The position numbers were made by a program, and so were the translations under genes. The notes under the pieces are model-generated. The model was not told where the DNA came from and did not search any database. It saw only the letters and a list, made by a program, of their open reading frames with translations. Shown here in pieces: positions 7,926 through 16,023 of a stretch of DNA of 58,751 bases (within the stretch, counting starts at the first letter, position 1; each line of letters begins with the position of its first letter). The DNA is from Actinomycetes bacterium (lineage in GTDB: Bacteria > Actinomycetota > Actinomycetes > Actinomycetales > Actinomycetaceae). The stretch spans positions 1 through 58,751 of the forward strand of contig JAEWHO010000103.1 in NCBI GenBank assembly GCA_023387755.1, written 5' to 3'.

Positions 7926-8126
7926 ATGTGCACCGGGCTCGCATTAACCCAAAACGGAACGTTCTATTTCGGCCGCAACCTCGACCTCGACTGCTCCTTC
8001 GGAGAAGAGATCGCCGTCGCCGGCACCCACTACCCGTGGACTTTTACGGACGGCCTGCCGCCAGCACATCCCACCGCTCTTGTGGGGATGGCGCGCGTCG
8101 TCGGGAATGTACCGCTCTATGCGGCG
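7926..8126 (+). pseudogene. 5' fragment of a choloylglycine hydrolase (bile salt hydrolase-like) gene
   Basis: About 67 codons match the N terminus of the Ntn-hydrolase family that includes bile salt hydrolase and penicillin V acylase: MCTG with the catalytic Cys2, then FGRNLDLD, a GTHYP-like segment and ALVGMARVVGNVPLYA. Intact family members have about 320-340 residues, so roughly 80% is missing. The match stops near 8126 and continues directly into the truncated end of an MFS gene on the opposite strand. The fragment cannot make an active enzyme. The start keeps its normal MCTG sequence, so the loss looks fairly recent. Confidence 0.85.
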
Positions 8127-8393
8127 GCCGTACCGGTCGGCGTAGCGACCAAAGAACCATGACCCTACGGGACGCATGACGAAGGTCAGTGCGAAGATAG
8201 CGTAGGCGTAAAGCGTACTTTTCTTCTCTGCCGTCCCGAAGAAGCTGGGTTCGAAGTATTTGAGAAATACCGTGTAGACGTAGGCGTCGTACCACTCCAC
8301 GAGGTTGCCCAGGGACCCCTTGAGAGTATTGGCAACGGCGCGTGCTTGCGAGGACTGCTTATTGATGATTCCGCTGTGCGGCGCGGATGACAT
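8121..8393 (-). pseudogene. 5' fragment of an MFS transporter gene (metabolite:H+ symporter type)
   Basis: About 91 codons match the N terminus of the MHS branch of the major facilitator superfamily: GNLVEWYDAYVYTVF in helix 1, then FALTFVMRPVGSWFFGRYADRYGRR with the loop 2-3 signature. Family members have about 430-450 residues and twelve helices; only about two and a half remain. Homology ends near 8121, where the convergent bile-salt-hydrolase-like fragment also ends. The two truncations meet, which indicates one deletion that removed both 3' ends. The substrate (for example a dicarboxylate or betaine) cannot be told from this fragment. Confidence 0.85.
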
Positions 8394-8639
8394 GATGTCT
8401 CCTCAGTGACGGCGCGGTCGGCGGGAGCATCGATCCGCGGCACTGCCCATCTTTTGCCTAGCAATTAAAACCAACAGATGATGGCCTGCAAGCTGGGTAA
8501 CGCAAGGTGTGCTGGGTTGCACAATAGTGCGAGAGTAGATGATTGGCCACGTGAAAAACAGAGGTGGGGGGTTGAGTCTCTCCTGCCGCCGGAGGTCACC
8601 CTTGGATGATCAGGCACGTGAAGGCTTCACAACTGTTGG
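8394..8639. other. intergenic region, no gene seen
   Basis: About 245 bases between the MFS fragment and the ABC permease gene. It presumably holds the old promoter of the truncated transporter. A short GACAT / ATGTC dyad overlaps that gene's start codon. I see no protein gene or clear terminator. Confidence 0.5.
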
Positions 8640-9506
8640 TTAGCGCAGCAGCATGGTGCGGAAGCGGAGAACTGCCCCGGTCAGCCCGATGGCGATCATG
8701 GCGAGGAAGTAGGTGATATGCCCGACTGCACTCCACTCGAATACCCCCACCGATAACTGCCGCATGAGGTCCACCGCATGCCACAGGGGCAGAGCCTGTA
8801 CGATCCACTGGGCGGCTTGCGGGTAGACCTCGATGGGGTAGAAGGTGCCAGAAAACAGCAGCATGGGTAGCAAGATTAGGCCGACGATATCCATCTGCTG
8901 GAAGGTGCGCAGGCAGGCGGTAATGAACATGCCGAGGGTGGCAAAGCCCGCGGCCACCAGCAGCGATACCGGGATCAAGAGGAGAGGCCACAGGCCGTGG
9001 AAAATCCCCAGGCCATAGGTGAGGGCCATAAATCCGACGGCGTAAATAGCCCCGCGCAGCAGGGAGATGATGAGTTCGCCTAGAACGATATCTGCTGGTC
9101 CCAAACTGGTGGAGATCATCGTTTGGTAGAGACGGGAGAACTTGATCTTAAAAAACACGTTCCAGGTGGCGTCCATAATCGCGCCGTTCATGGCGCTGGT
9201 GGCCAGTAGTGCCGGTGCGATGTAGGCCAGATAGTCCATGGCTTGACCGCCCGGCCCGGTTACGGTTCCTACCAGCCCGCCGAGGCCATACCCCATGGCC
9301 AGCAGGTAGAAGATCGGTTCCAGGAATCCACCGAGGACCACGGCGAGATTCTGCCGCCAGGTGACGATCCAGCCACGCTGCGCGACCGCTCGGATATTGC
9401 CGGAGTAGAGCGCGCCTAGCCGCCCTTTATGCCGGGGGACTGGCGCCAGTGCCTCTGCCCGGCTCCTCTCATCTGGCGAGGAAGCTTCATGCTGGGGCGT
9501 TGTCAT
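8640..9506 (-). CDS. ABC-2 type exporter permease (NodJ-like)
   Basis: A 288-residue integral membrane subunit with about six hydrophobic segments. The segment PMLLFSGTFYPIEVYPQAAQWIVQALPLWHA is the conserved ABC-2 permease region (LLFSGTFYP...LP..H). The start at 9506 (MTTPQHEASS) makes an ATGA overlap with the stop of the upstream permease gene, so the two are translationally coupled. It is the last gene of a three-gene operon (ATPase, permease, permease). The complex probably exports a hydrophobic drug, lipid or glycoconjugate; sequence alone does not identify the substrate. Confidence 0.9.
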   Translation of the reverse strand: MTTPQHEASSPDERSRAEALAPVPRHKGRLGALYSGNIRAVAQRGWIVTWRQNLAVVLGGFLEPIFYLLAMGYGLGGLVGTVTGPGGQAMDYLAYIAPALLATSAMNGAIMDATWNVFFKIKFSRLYQTMISTSLGPADIVLGELIISLLRGAIYAVGFMALTYGLGIFHGLWPLLLIPVSLLVAAGFATLGMFITACLRTFQQMDIVGLILLPMLLFSGTFYPIEVYPQAAQWIVQALPLWHAVDLMRQLSVGVFEWSAVGHITYFLAMIAIGLTGAVLRFRTMLLR

Positions 9507-10369
9507 TGGCGCAACCTCCGTTCGTAGTTGCGGCAACTGACGGCCACGCCCACTCCGGCGCACAGCAGCAGGAAAAGCACATGCACAGCGATCATGCCAG
9601 GACTAAGGCTCATCCCCACGGCCGCCCAGCGGGTCAGTTCGGAGGCGTGCCACAGTGGCGAGATCCAGCCGATCCATTGCAGCCAGATCGGCATAGAACC
9701 CAAGGCGTAGTAGGTGCCCGAAAAGAGGGTGAGAGGCAGGATCAGGAAGCGGAAGAGCAAGGTAAAAGTGCTGCCCTCATCGGTGACGGTCGCAGCATAA
9801 GCCTGCACCCCGGCCGCTAGCGCGAGCGCTCCCAACGGGGCGATGAGCAGGAGGGCGAGCACGCCCCAGGTCAGGTGTACTCCGCAGATCGCCAGCTGTA
9901 CTATGGCGATAGTCGCCTGCCATAGCGTGCGGAATGACGCCGCTAGCAGGTGGCCGATACTGATCTGAGCGCCGGAGAGTGGCCCGGCGGCAGGGGCGTA
10001 GTAGATCCGCCTCCACTTGAATCCGGACAGCACTGGGTAGGTCACCTCTGTGACCGCGCTTTGGCTGATGACGCCGATAATCAGAGCGGGAGCTACGAAA
10101 TCCAGATACCGCAGGCCTTGTACAGTACCCGCATTGGCGTCGATAAGGCTGCCGAGACCCACCCCGATCGCCAGGATGTAGGCAAGCGGCATAAGGATGT
10201 CGTTTAAAGCCAGCGGTAGGGCGTAACGGTAGAGCTGGCGGGCATAGTGTTCGGCAAAATACCACCACCCCCAGCGGCGGGCGCGCGCTGCATAGTTGGC
10301 GGGGGCGGGGGTGGCACCGGTGTACATGCCGCCTGGCCGCGAGGTGACGGGAGCATCGGCGTTACTCAA
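9503..10369 (-). CDS. ABC-2 type exporter permease
   Basis: A 288-residue multi-spanning permease related to the following gene but clearly divergent. It carries the same signature in FLILPLTLFSGTYYALGSMP followed by WISPLWHASELTRWAA. Six hydrophobic segments are visible. The ATG overlaps the end of the ATPase gene by eight bases, and its stop overlaps the start of the next permease by four, so all three genes form a tightly coupled operon. Two non-identical permeases with a single ATPase suggest a heterodimeric channel, as in NodIJ/DrrAB-like exporters. Confidence 0.9.
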   Translation of the reverse strand: MSNADAPVTSRPGGMYTGATPAPANYAARARRWGWWYFAEHYARQLYRYALPLALNDILMPLAYILAIGVGLGSLIDANAGTVQGLRYLDFVAPALIIGVISQSAVTEVTYPVLSGFKWRRIYYAPAAGPLSGAQISIGHLLAASFRTLWQATIAIVQLAICGVHLTWGVLALLLIAPLGALALAAGVQAYAATVTDEGSTFTLLFRFLILPLTLFSGTYYALGSMPIWLQWIGWISPLWHASELTRWAAVGMSLSPGMIAVHVLFLLLCAGVGVAVSCRNYERRLRQ

Positions 10370-11288
10370 TGAGATTCCTACCTGTCAGCCGTAAGAAGAC
10401 GTCCTCCAACGAACTGCGCCGCACCAGGGTTGTACGGGGCTCCACATCCAACTCGGCCACCCGCGCAACGATGTCTTCGCCGTGCTCGCCGTAGATGAGG
10501 ATGCGGTCGGGCAGGGATTCGAGATGCTCACCAATCCCGGTGAGTTTATCGACGACGTCGCCGCTTCGGCCCGAGCCGAAGCGGAACTCGGCTACTTCCC
10601 GGCTCGTATATTCCCGGATCAGCTGCGCGGGCGACCCTTCGGCCATAATCCTGCCCTTGTCCACCACGATAAGGCGGTCACATAGCTGCTCGGCCTCATC
10701 CATAAAGTGGGTGGTGACTACTAGGGTTACTCCCTCCTCTTTCAACTGGAAGAGCCGGTCCCACAGGATATGACGAGCCTGCGGATCCAGGCCCGTCGTC
10801 GGCTCATCAAGAAGCAGGATCTTGGGTTCGGTCACCAAAGTACGAGCGATGGTTAAACGCCGTTTCATCCCACCGGAGAGCGCGGCTACCTTTTCTTTTC
10901 GCTTATCGGTCAGCTGCGCGAATTCCAGCAGGGGGCCGATACGTTCCCGCAAGAAGCTGCCAGGTAAACCAAAGTAGCGCCCGTAAACATAGATATTTTC
11001 CGCCACCTGCAATTCTTCATCGAGGCTGTCTTGCTGGGGAATGACGCCCAGTTGAGCGCGGGTAGCCGGGCCATCGCGCTGGGGATCGAGGCCGCCCACA
11101 TTCAGGGTGCCCTCGGTACGGGACAGCGTGCCGCCGATCATACGCATCGTCGTAGATTTACCCGCTCCGTTCGGGCCGAGGAGGCCAAAGGATTCCCCAG
11201 GTTGCACGGTGAAGGAGATGCCGTCGACGGCGGTGAAGTCCCCGTAGCGTTTTGTGAGATTTTCGGCGCGGATAATCGGGGCTGACAT
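10362..11288 (-). CDS. ABC exporter ATP-binding protein (NodI/DrrA-like)
   Basis: A 308-residue ATPase that energises the two permeases encoded downstream. Visible motifs: Walker A GPNGAGKST (about 36-44), Q-loop VIPQQDSL, signature LSGGMKRRL, Walker B KILLLDEPTTGLD and an H-loop in VTTHFMDEAEQLCD. The C-terminal 80 residues resemble the extra domain of DrrA/NodI-type exporters. The start at 11288 (MSAPIIRAENL) is preferred because it gives a normal N terminus; neither candidate start has a strong ribosome site, so the mRNA could be leaderless or start at 11297. All motifs look intact. The substrate is unknown. Confidence 0.93.
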   Translation of the reverse strand: MSAPIIRAENLTKRYGDFTAVDGISFTVQPGESFGLLGPNGAGKSTTMRMIGGTLSRTEGTLNVGGLDPQRDGPATRAQLGVIPQQDSLDEELQVAENIYVYGRYFGLPGSFLRERIGPLLEFAQLTDKRKEKVAALSGGMKRRLTIARTLVTEPKILLLDEPTTGLDPQARHILWDRLFQLKEEGVTLVVTTHFMDEAEQLCDRLIVVDKGRIMAEGSPAQLIREYTSREVAEFRFGSGRSGDVVDKLTGIGEHLESLPDRILIYGEHGEDIVARVAELDVEPRTTLVRRSSLEDVFLRLTGRNLIE

Positions 11289-11394
11289 AGCCCACATGTT
11301 AAATGATTCCTAGTCGCATAAACAACCGGGACTTATGCCCCGATATTTCGGGCGCCCTTACAGTTGTAAACTTATTTCACTTCACATAATGCCG

Positions 11395-11413
11395 TTAAGT
11401 AAGGCTATCGCTA
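11395..11413. promoter_or_regulatory. iron-box-like (DtxR/IdeR-type) site
   Basis: TTAAGTAAGGCTATCGCTA matches the DtxR/IdeR consensus at about 13 of 19 positions by eye. A second overlapping candidate (TAAGGCGGACCTA) follows at once. It lies 25 bases before the feoA remnant, where an iron-repressed promoter would be expected. A DtxR-family gene is present at 38854-39540. Confidence 0.5.
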
Positions 11414-11437
11414 GTAAGGCGGACCTACCGTGAAGGT

Positions 11438-11560
11438 ATGGCTTTGGCAGAGTGTGCGCCCGGGACGGCCGGGTAGATCAGTAGGGTGGACGTCGCGCCC
11501 GAATATCAGTTGCGATTGCGGGAGCTCAGCGTACGTGCCGGGATGCCCATGCGGGTGACT
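11438..11560 (+). pseudogene. feoA: feoA remnant
   Basis: The ATG at 11438 follows AAGGT and opens with MALAECAPGTAG, typical of the FeoA N terminus, then hits an in-frame TAG. Past it, in a different frame, come LRLRELSVRAGMPMRVTARA residues that match the FeoA core (SH3-like, cytoplasmic partner of the FeoB ferrous-iron permease). About half of a normal 75-80 residue FeoA is missing. It then runs directly into feoB sequence, so the feoA-feoB boundary and the feoB N terminus have been deleted. Confidence 0.75.
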
Positions 11561-11561
11561 G

Positions 11562-12285
11562 CCCGCGCGATGGCTACCACCTGGTGGACCTGCCCGGCAC
11601 GTACTCGCTCATCGCCCAATCCCCGGACGAAGAAGTCGTGGTGGATACCCTCGCGGGGACCAGCAATCCGCTGCCGGGTCAGGGCCCCGTGGACCTCGCC
11701 GTCGTCCTGCTGGATGCCACCGCCGCAGGGGTGCGGGAGGTTAAAGAGCTGATCCTTACCGGACTGCGTGACCGCCCCCATAGTCCCACCCTGGCACCAC
11801 GGGAATCAGCCCCGGGTTACGATCCGAACCGTATCCACGACGACGCCGCAGCCGCCGAACTCTTAGCCGCTCATACGGCTGCGGCGACCGACGTCGTCGA
11901 TGATCCCTCTGCGCAACTCTTTGCCTGGGTGGAAGATATTGAGGCCGCGGCCGACCGGGCCGACCACACCACTGCGGCGATCTCCCGCTCCGATAAGATC
12001 GACCGGATCCTGCTCCACCCGTTTATTGGCATTCCGGTGTTCTTTGCGCTTATGTGGCTGCTATTCTAGGCGGCCGCGAACTGGACCGGGCCGCTTATGG
12101 ACTGGTGTGACGGCCTGGACGGGCGCGTGATCCTGCCGCTCATTATGGGATTCGGCTGTAATCTGCCCTCGCTCGCAGCCACCCGCACCCTGCCCAATGC
12201 CAAACAGCGTCTGGTAGCCACGCTGATTATTCCCTACACCTCCTGCGCCGGCTGCCCACTCAGTATTCGTCGGCACCCCTGAGGA
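11562..12285 (+). pseudogene. feoB: feoB remnant (ferrous iron transporter, decayed)
   Basis: Begins at the G3 region of the FeoB GTPase (DGYHLVDLPGTYSL), continues through VDLAVVLLDAT and a spacer to DKIDRILLHPFIGIPVFFALMWLLF, the start of the first membrane helix. It then has an in-frame TAG (12067-12069), and the same frame goes on with PLIMGFGCNLPSLAATRTL and the IIPYTSC segment of the FeoB Gate region before ending. The G1 P-loop, much of the channel and the C terminus are gone. Intact FeoB has about 650-750 residues; fewer than 240 codons remain. Several internal deletions plus the nonsense codon make it non-functional. It follows the feoA remnant and an iron-box-like site. Confidence 0.85.
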
Positions 12286-12309
12286 GTTGCGGGCACACAA
12301 TAGAACAAA

Positions 12310-12345
12310 GCAGGTGGGGTGCTGAGTATTCAGCACCCCACCTGC
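12310..12345 (-). terminator. terminator of the CAMP factor gene
   Basis: A perfect 15-bp stem (GCAGGTGGGGTGCTG and its complement) with a six-base loop. On the minus strand it is followed by TTTGTTCT. It lies 28 bases past the CAMP factor stop and also shields that gene from reading out of the feo remnant. Confidence 0.9.
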
Positions 12346-12373
12346 CCAACTCGGAGATGAGTGGTCGAAAAGC

Positions 12374-13147
12374 TTACTTGACCTGAGACAGCGCCTTATC
12401 GTAGGCGGCCTTTAGAGCGGTGATCTCGGTGTCGACCTTCTCAACGGTGGCGGTCGGATCGGCCCACACACCCACGGCGTGGGTGATGCTCTTGTTCAGC
12501 TCCCAGTACACCTCGCTGGAAGCCTTGCCCAGGATGGTGGTGTCACGCTTGATGCGGGTGTCCCAGATAACCCTGTCCAAACGCGCCTTGACGTAGATGG
12601 TGGCGCGATCCTGGGGGCCGAGGTCCGGGTATTGGCTAACGCGCTCGATGGTGCTCTTGAGGTCAGCCAGGGTGTCCTTCAGTCCCTCGATGGTGGCACC
12701 GGGGTTGACCATCCGAATGACGGCGCGGGTTACTGCGAAACCGATCTCAACGTGGGCATCGCTCACCTTATTGGTCAGCTTGGTGGTAGCGGTACCGATG
12801 GTCTTGCCGATCTCGGCAAGCACGCCAACGCGGAGCGGAATGGTGGCCGGATCAAACGGAGGCACCCCGCCGGTGGCGAGCGCAATGATGGTGCCACGAA
12901 GCTCAAACGCGGTCTTCAGGAGCTTGTGAATTTCCTTGAGGTAGTCAGTGCGGGTGTTGGTCTTGGCTGCTTCCTGGAGTTCAGCAATCGCCTTGTCAAC
13001 GGCTTCGAGCTGATCGTCGGTAGAGGTAGCGTTAACAGTGGTATCAGCAGGTGCAGCCAGCGCGGGAGCGGCGGTCACGACGGGGGCGACCAGAAGGCCG
13101 GGGAGCACGGCAGTTGCGAGAACCTTCTTCGTGTTGAGCTTCTGCAC
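12374..13147 (-). CDS. CAMP factor (secreted pore-forming cohaemolysin)
   Basis: A 257-residue secreted protein of the CAMP factor family, known from Streptococcus agalactiae (Cfb) and Cutibacterium acnes; these proteins enlarge sphingomyelinase-damaged membranes and are virulence factors. The GTG start follows GGAGA at six-base spacing. A signal peptide ends near PALA-AP (about residue 32). The C-terminal half carries clear family matches: KVSDAHVEIGFAVTRAVIRM, SQYPDLGPQDRATIYVKARL and LNKSITHAVGVWADPTATVE. No frameshift is seen. It stands alone between the feo remnant and an esterase gene, with its own terminator. A 32-bp dyad upstream shares its core with operators at the LuxR/peptide locus and protease gene, suggesting co-regulation (inference). 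Confidence 0.93.
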   Translation of the reverse strand: MQKLNTKKVLATAVLPGLLVAPVVTAAPALAAPADTTVNATSTDDQLEAVDKAIAELQEAAKTNTRTDYLKEIHKLLKTAFELRGTIIALATGGVPPFDPATIPLRVGVLAEIGKTIGTATTKLTNKVSDAHVEIGFAVTRAVIRMVNPGATIEGLKDTLADLKSTIERVSQYPDLGPQDRATIYVKARLDRVIWDTRIKRDTTILGKASSEVYWELNKSITHAVGVWADPTATVEKVDTEITALKAAYDKALSQVK

Positions 13148-13240
13148 AGAATTCTCCGTTCGTATTTGTAGGAAACCGTGCTCCGGTTGAGCACAGAGCT
13201 CAGGTTACTGGCCGATTTTCGAGGGATCTAGCAGCAATCT

Positions 13241-13272
13241 GGGCTAATTCCTGTCATGGCAGGAATATGCCC
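13241..13272. promoter_or_regulatory. 32-bp near-palindrome, operator copy C (CAMP factor gene)
   Basis: A dyad centred at 13256.5 with core CTGTCATGGCAG, arms ATTCCTG / CAGGAAT and outer GGGC / GCCC. The core differs from copy A at one base of twelve. It begins 94 bases upstream of the CAMP factor GTG. No other gene starts nearby, so the CAMP factor gene is the only obvious target. A short GTGCTC / GAGCAC hairpin lies between it and the gene (13178-13194). Confidence 0.72.
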
Positions 13273-13423
13273 AATCGCCTTTGTTGATTTCCTTAACAAA
13301 AAAGTTTTCCAGCAGGTGGTGGGAAATGCATGATTCTGCGTCAAATGCGGAAGGGGGTAGCCGCCCCGCCGGGGGCGACCGGAGCTGCTTAGAAATCGCC
13401 GAGTGTCCAGCATGTGGACGTAA

Positions 13424-14443
13424 CTAGGGCGTTTGTGCCAGATTCCGTGTGGATTCAGAGAGGTGGGGCGGCATGGGATCTACTCGTGCCATTCCCATAT
13501 CGACGACGCCGGCGATGTCATACCCGTGATCTTGCCCAGGCAGGGTGAGGAAGGAGAGGTGCCGAAAACCGGCGTCGCTGTAACTTTGAAATCCGGCGCG
13601 GGCAGCCAGCTGAGCTGACCACTCGTCCCCGAGTGGCTCGAGTTCTCCATCCATATCGCCGGCAACCCACAACAGACGCAGGTCAGGGGTCGCGGCGCCG
13701 GCCGGTTCCACCCCGTACTCGGCCACCCCGCCGCCCATAACGACGGCACCACCACCCTTAATCCAGTCCCGGTCATGGGAGAGTAGCTCCGACATCACCA
13801 TTTCCGCGCCGCCGGAGAAAGCGGTGAACCACAGGTGGCGCGGATCTAAATGGAGCATGCGGACTGCCTGCTGGGCTACATCCCGGGCAAAGTCGCCCTT
13901 ATCGCGGATATCCCACCATAGGTACTCGGGGCCTTCGAGAGCGTAGGTCAGGGGAGTATGAACCGGGATGAACACGAGGTTGTGTGCGGCTGCTGTCTGG
14001 GTCATGGCCGCAACGAACGAGGGGTTGTTGTAGGACAATAGCGCTTCGTCGGCCTTATCGCCGTCGAAATAAAACATCGCACCCACCGGGCGGCTGCGAT
14101 CTACGGGGCCCACATACACATCAAATGTGGATTCGTATCCGGCGTAGCGGTGGGGGATATCCTGGATGGCCGAGTCGGGATCGACCGGGAGGGTGAGAGC
14201 AGGTGAGGGAAGGGCGGGTGTGGTCAGGCTTGGGGAAGAATCGACTGAAGTGTCAGCGGGTGCGTGGGCAGTCGCCGGGGGTGGAGCGGTGGCCGGGCTG
14301 AGAGTCGACGCCAGCGTGGCGACTGCCATAGTGGCAATCAACCTGCCTGGGTGTCGTCCCCGCTGCTGCATATAGTCCAGCGTACGAATCATCGGCGTTG
14401 CGTGCGAGGGCGGGCGCAGGTGTCCGGGCATGGTCTTGACCAC
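13424..14443 (-). CDS. secreted alpha/beta-hydrolase, esterase-like
   Basis: A protein of up to 339 residues with an exported N terminus and an alpha/beta-hydrolase fold. The nucleophile elbow is WFTAFSGGAEMVMSELL (Ser in GxSGG form, as in feruloyl esterase/PHB depolymerase-like and LpqC-like proteins). A likely acid residue lies in VAGDMDGE and the catalytic His in LPGQDHGYD. The start is uncertain: GTG 14443, ATG 14392 or ATG 14371 (MQQRGRHPGRL) all put a hydrophobic signal segment (LIATMAVATLAS) near the N terminus, and none has a strong ribosome site. A Ser/Pro/Thr-rich linker follows the signal. Substrate unknown. It lies upstream of the CAMP factor gene on the same strand, with the palindrome C region between, so it is probably a separate transcript. 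Confidence 0.8.
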   Translation of the reverse strand: MVKTMPGHLRPPSHATPMIRTLDYMQQRGRHPGRLIATMAVATLASTLSPATAPPPATAHAPADTSVDSSPSLTTPALPSPALTLPVDPDSAIQDIPHRYAGYESTFDVYVGPVDRSRPVGAMFYFDGDKADEALLSYNNPSFVAAMTQTAAAHNLVFIPVHTPLTYALEGPEYLWWDIRDKGDFARDVAQQAVRMLHLDPRHLWFTAFSGGAEMVMSELLSHDRDWIKGGGAVVMGGGVAEYGVEPAGAATPDLRLLWVAGDMDGELEPLGDEWSAQLAARAGFQSYSDAGFRHLSFLTLPGQDHGYDIAGVVDMGMARVDPMPPHLSESTRNLAQTP

Positions 14444-14554
14444 CTTTCGTCCGCAGGGTGGTCGAGCCCGCTGAATCGGCAGGATTAGGCGATACTGAAT
14501 GATGCCGGGCGGTTTGCAACGCCCGCTTTCTCTACCCGCCGAAAGGACGCCACC

Positions 14555-15967
14555 ATGCCCGGGCAGTTCTCAGCCGCCGTAGGCCGTGCCCCGCACGCGC
14601 CATTCTCCCCCGAGCACGCGCAGGATCAAGACGCGCGCGCCCAGGAGTTGGGCCTGGACTATTGGCGTGAACTCCCCCGGGTGCAACAGCCCAACTGGCC
14701 GGATGAGGCCGCCTTGGAAGCCGTGGTGCAGGAGCTGCGCTCCGCCCCGCCGCTCGTCTTTGCCGGGGAAACCGATGACCTACGCATGAAAATGGCAGCT
14801 GCCGCTCGCGGGGAAGCCTTCGTGCTCCAGGGCGGGGACTGCGCCGAGTCCTTCTCTGACATCTCTGCGGACCGTATCCGCGCCAAGGTTATGACCGTCT
14901 TGCAAATGGCCGTCGTCCTCACCTATGCAGCTGCCTTACCGGTGGTGAAGATGGGTCGGATGGCGGGCCAGTATGCCAAACCGCGTTCCCGTGATACGGA
15001 GGTCCGTGACGGCGTCGAACTGCCCACCTTCCGGGGAGAGGCCGTCAATGATATCGCCTTCACCGCAGCGGCCCGGGTGCCCGACCCGCAACGCCTACTG
15101 CGCGCCTACCATAACTCCGCCTCCACTTTGAATCTCATCCGCGCCTTCACCTCCGGTGGTTTTGCTGATATCCGCCGCGTCCACGAGTGGAACCGGGGTT
15201 TTATGACCAACCCGGCCTACAAGCGTTACGAGACCATCGCGCAGGAAATCGACGGCGCGATTCGCTTCATGGCGGCGGCCGGCGTCGACTTTGAAGCCCT
15301 CCGGACGGTGGATTTCTACTCTTCCCACGAGGCTCTCCTGCTCGACTACGAACGGGCTCTAACCCGTATCGACTCCCGTACTGGGCAGCCCTACAACTGC
15401 TCCGCGCACTTCTTGTGGATTGGAGAGCGCACCCGGCAAATCGACGGCGCCCACGTCGATCTCCTCTCTCGCGTGCGCAATCCCATTGGGGTCAAGCTCG
15501 GGCCGAATGTGAGTGTGGATGACGTGCTGCGTTTAGCTGAGCGTCTCAACCCCGACGGCGAAGAAGGCCGCCTTACCTTTATTACCCGCATGGGGGCGCA
15601 GATGATCGAAAAAGTCCTGCCCACCCTACTGGAAAAGGTGACGGCGCAGGCCGGCCCGGTCACATGGATCTGCGATCCCATGCACGGCAATACGATCACC
15701 TCGGAATCGGGCTACAAGACCCGCCGATTCAGCGATATTTTGGCCGAGGTGCGGGGCTTCTTCAATGCCCACCAGCAGGCCGGTACCGCCCCGGGCGGGC
15801 TCCATGTAGAACTGACCGGTGACGACGTCACTGAATGCCTGGGAGGATGCGAGGAGATTGACGACCTCGGGCTCGCGCGCCGCTACGAAACCCTCGTCGA
15901 TCCGCGGCTGAACCACCAGCAATCCCTGGAGATGGCTTTCGCGGTGGCGGAGATGCTGCATCCCTAG
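14555..15967 (+). CDS. aroG: 3-deoxy-7-phosphoheptulonate (DAHP) synthase, class II
   Basis: Condenses phosphoenolpyruvate and erythrose 4-phosphate to DAHP, the first step of the shikimate pathway. The 470-residue length and motifs are those of the actinobacterial/plant class II enzyme: LQGGDCAESF with metal ligand Cys96, KMGRMAGQYAKPRS, the PEP-binding WIGERTRQIDGAHV segment, and WICDPMHGNT with a metal-binding His. The ATG follows GAAAGGA. It is monocistronic here, divergent from the esterase gene and convergent with ung. Class II enzymes are often feedback regulated by aromatic amino acids, but no regulatory site is recognised in the DNA. Confidence 0.97.
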   Translation: MPGQFSAAVGRAPHAPFSPEHAQDQDARAQELGLDYWRELPRVQQPNWPDEAALEAVVQELRSAPPLVFAGETDDLRMKMAAAARGEAFVLQGGDCAESFSDISADRIRAKVMTVLQMAVVLTYAAALPVVKMGRMAGQYAKPRSRDTEVRDGVELPTFRGEAVNDIAFTAAARVPDPQRLLRAYHNSASTLNLIRAFTSGGFADIRRVHEWNRGFMTNPAYKRYETIAQEIDGAIRFMAAAGVDFEALRTVDFYSSHEALLLDYERALTRIDSRTGQPYNCSAHFLWIGERTRQIDGAHVDLLSRVRNPIGVKLGPNVSVDDVLRLAERLNPDGEEGRLTFITRMGAQMIEKVLPTLLEKVTAQAGPVTWICDPMHGNTITSESGYKTRRFSDILAEVRGFFNAHQQAGTAPGGLHVELTGDDVTECLGGCEEIDDLGLARRYETLVDPRLNHQQSLEMAFAVAEMLHP

Positions 15968-16023
15968 GGGGTGCCGCGTAGGCTGCGGGGTAGTCGCCCC
16001 GGAGGGGGCGGGGTAGTCGGTGC

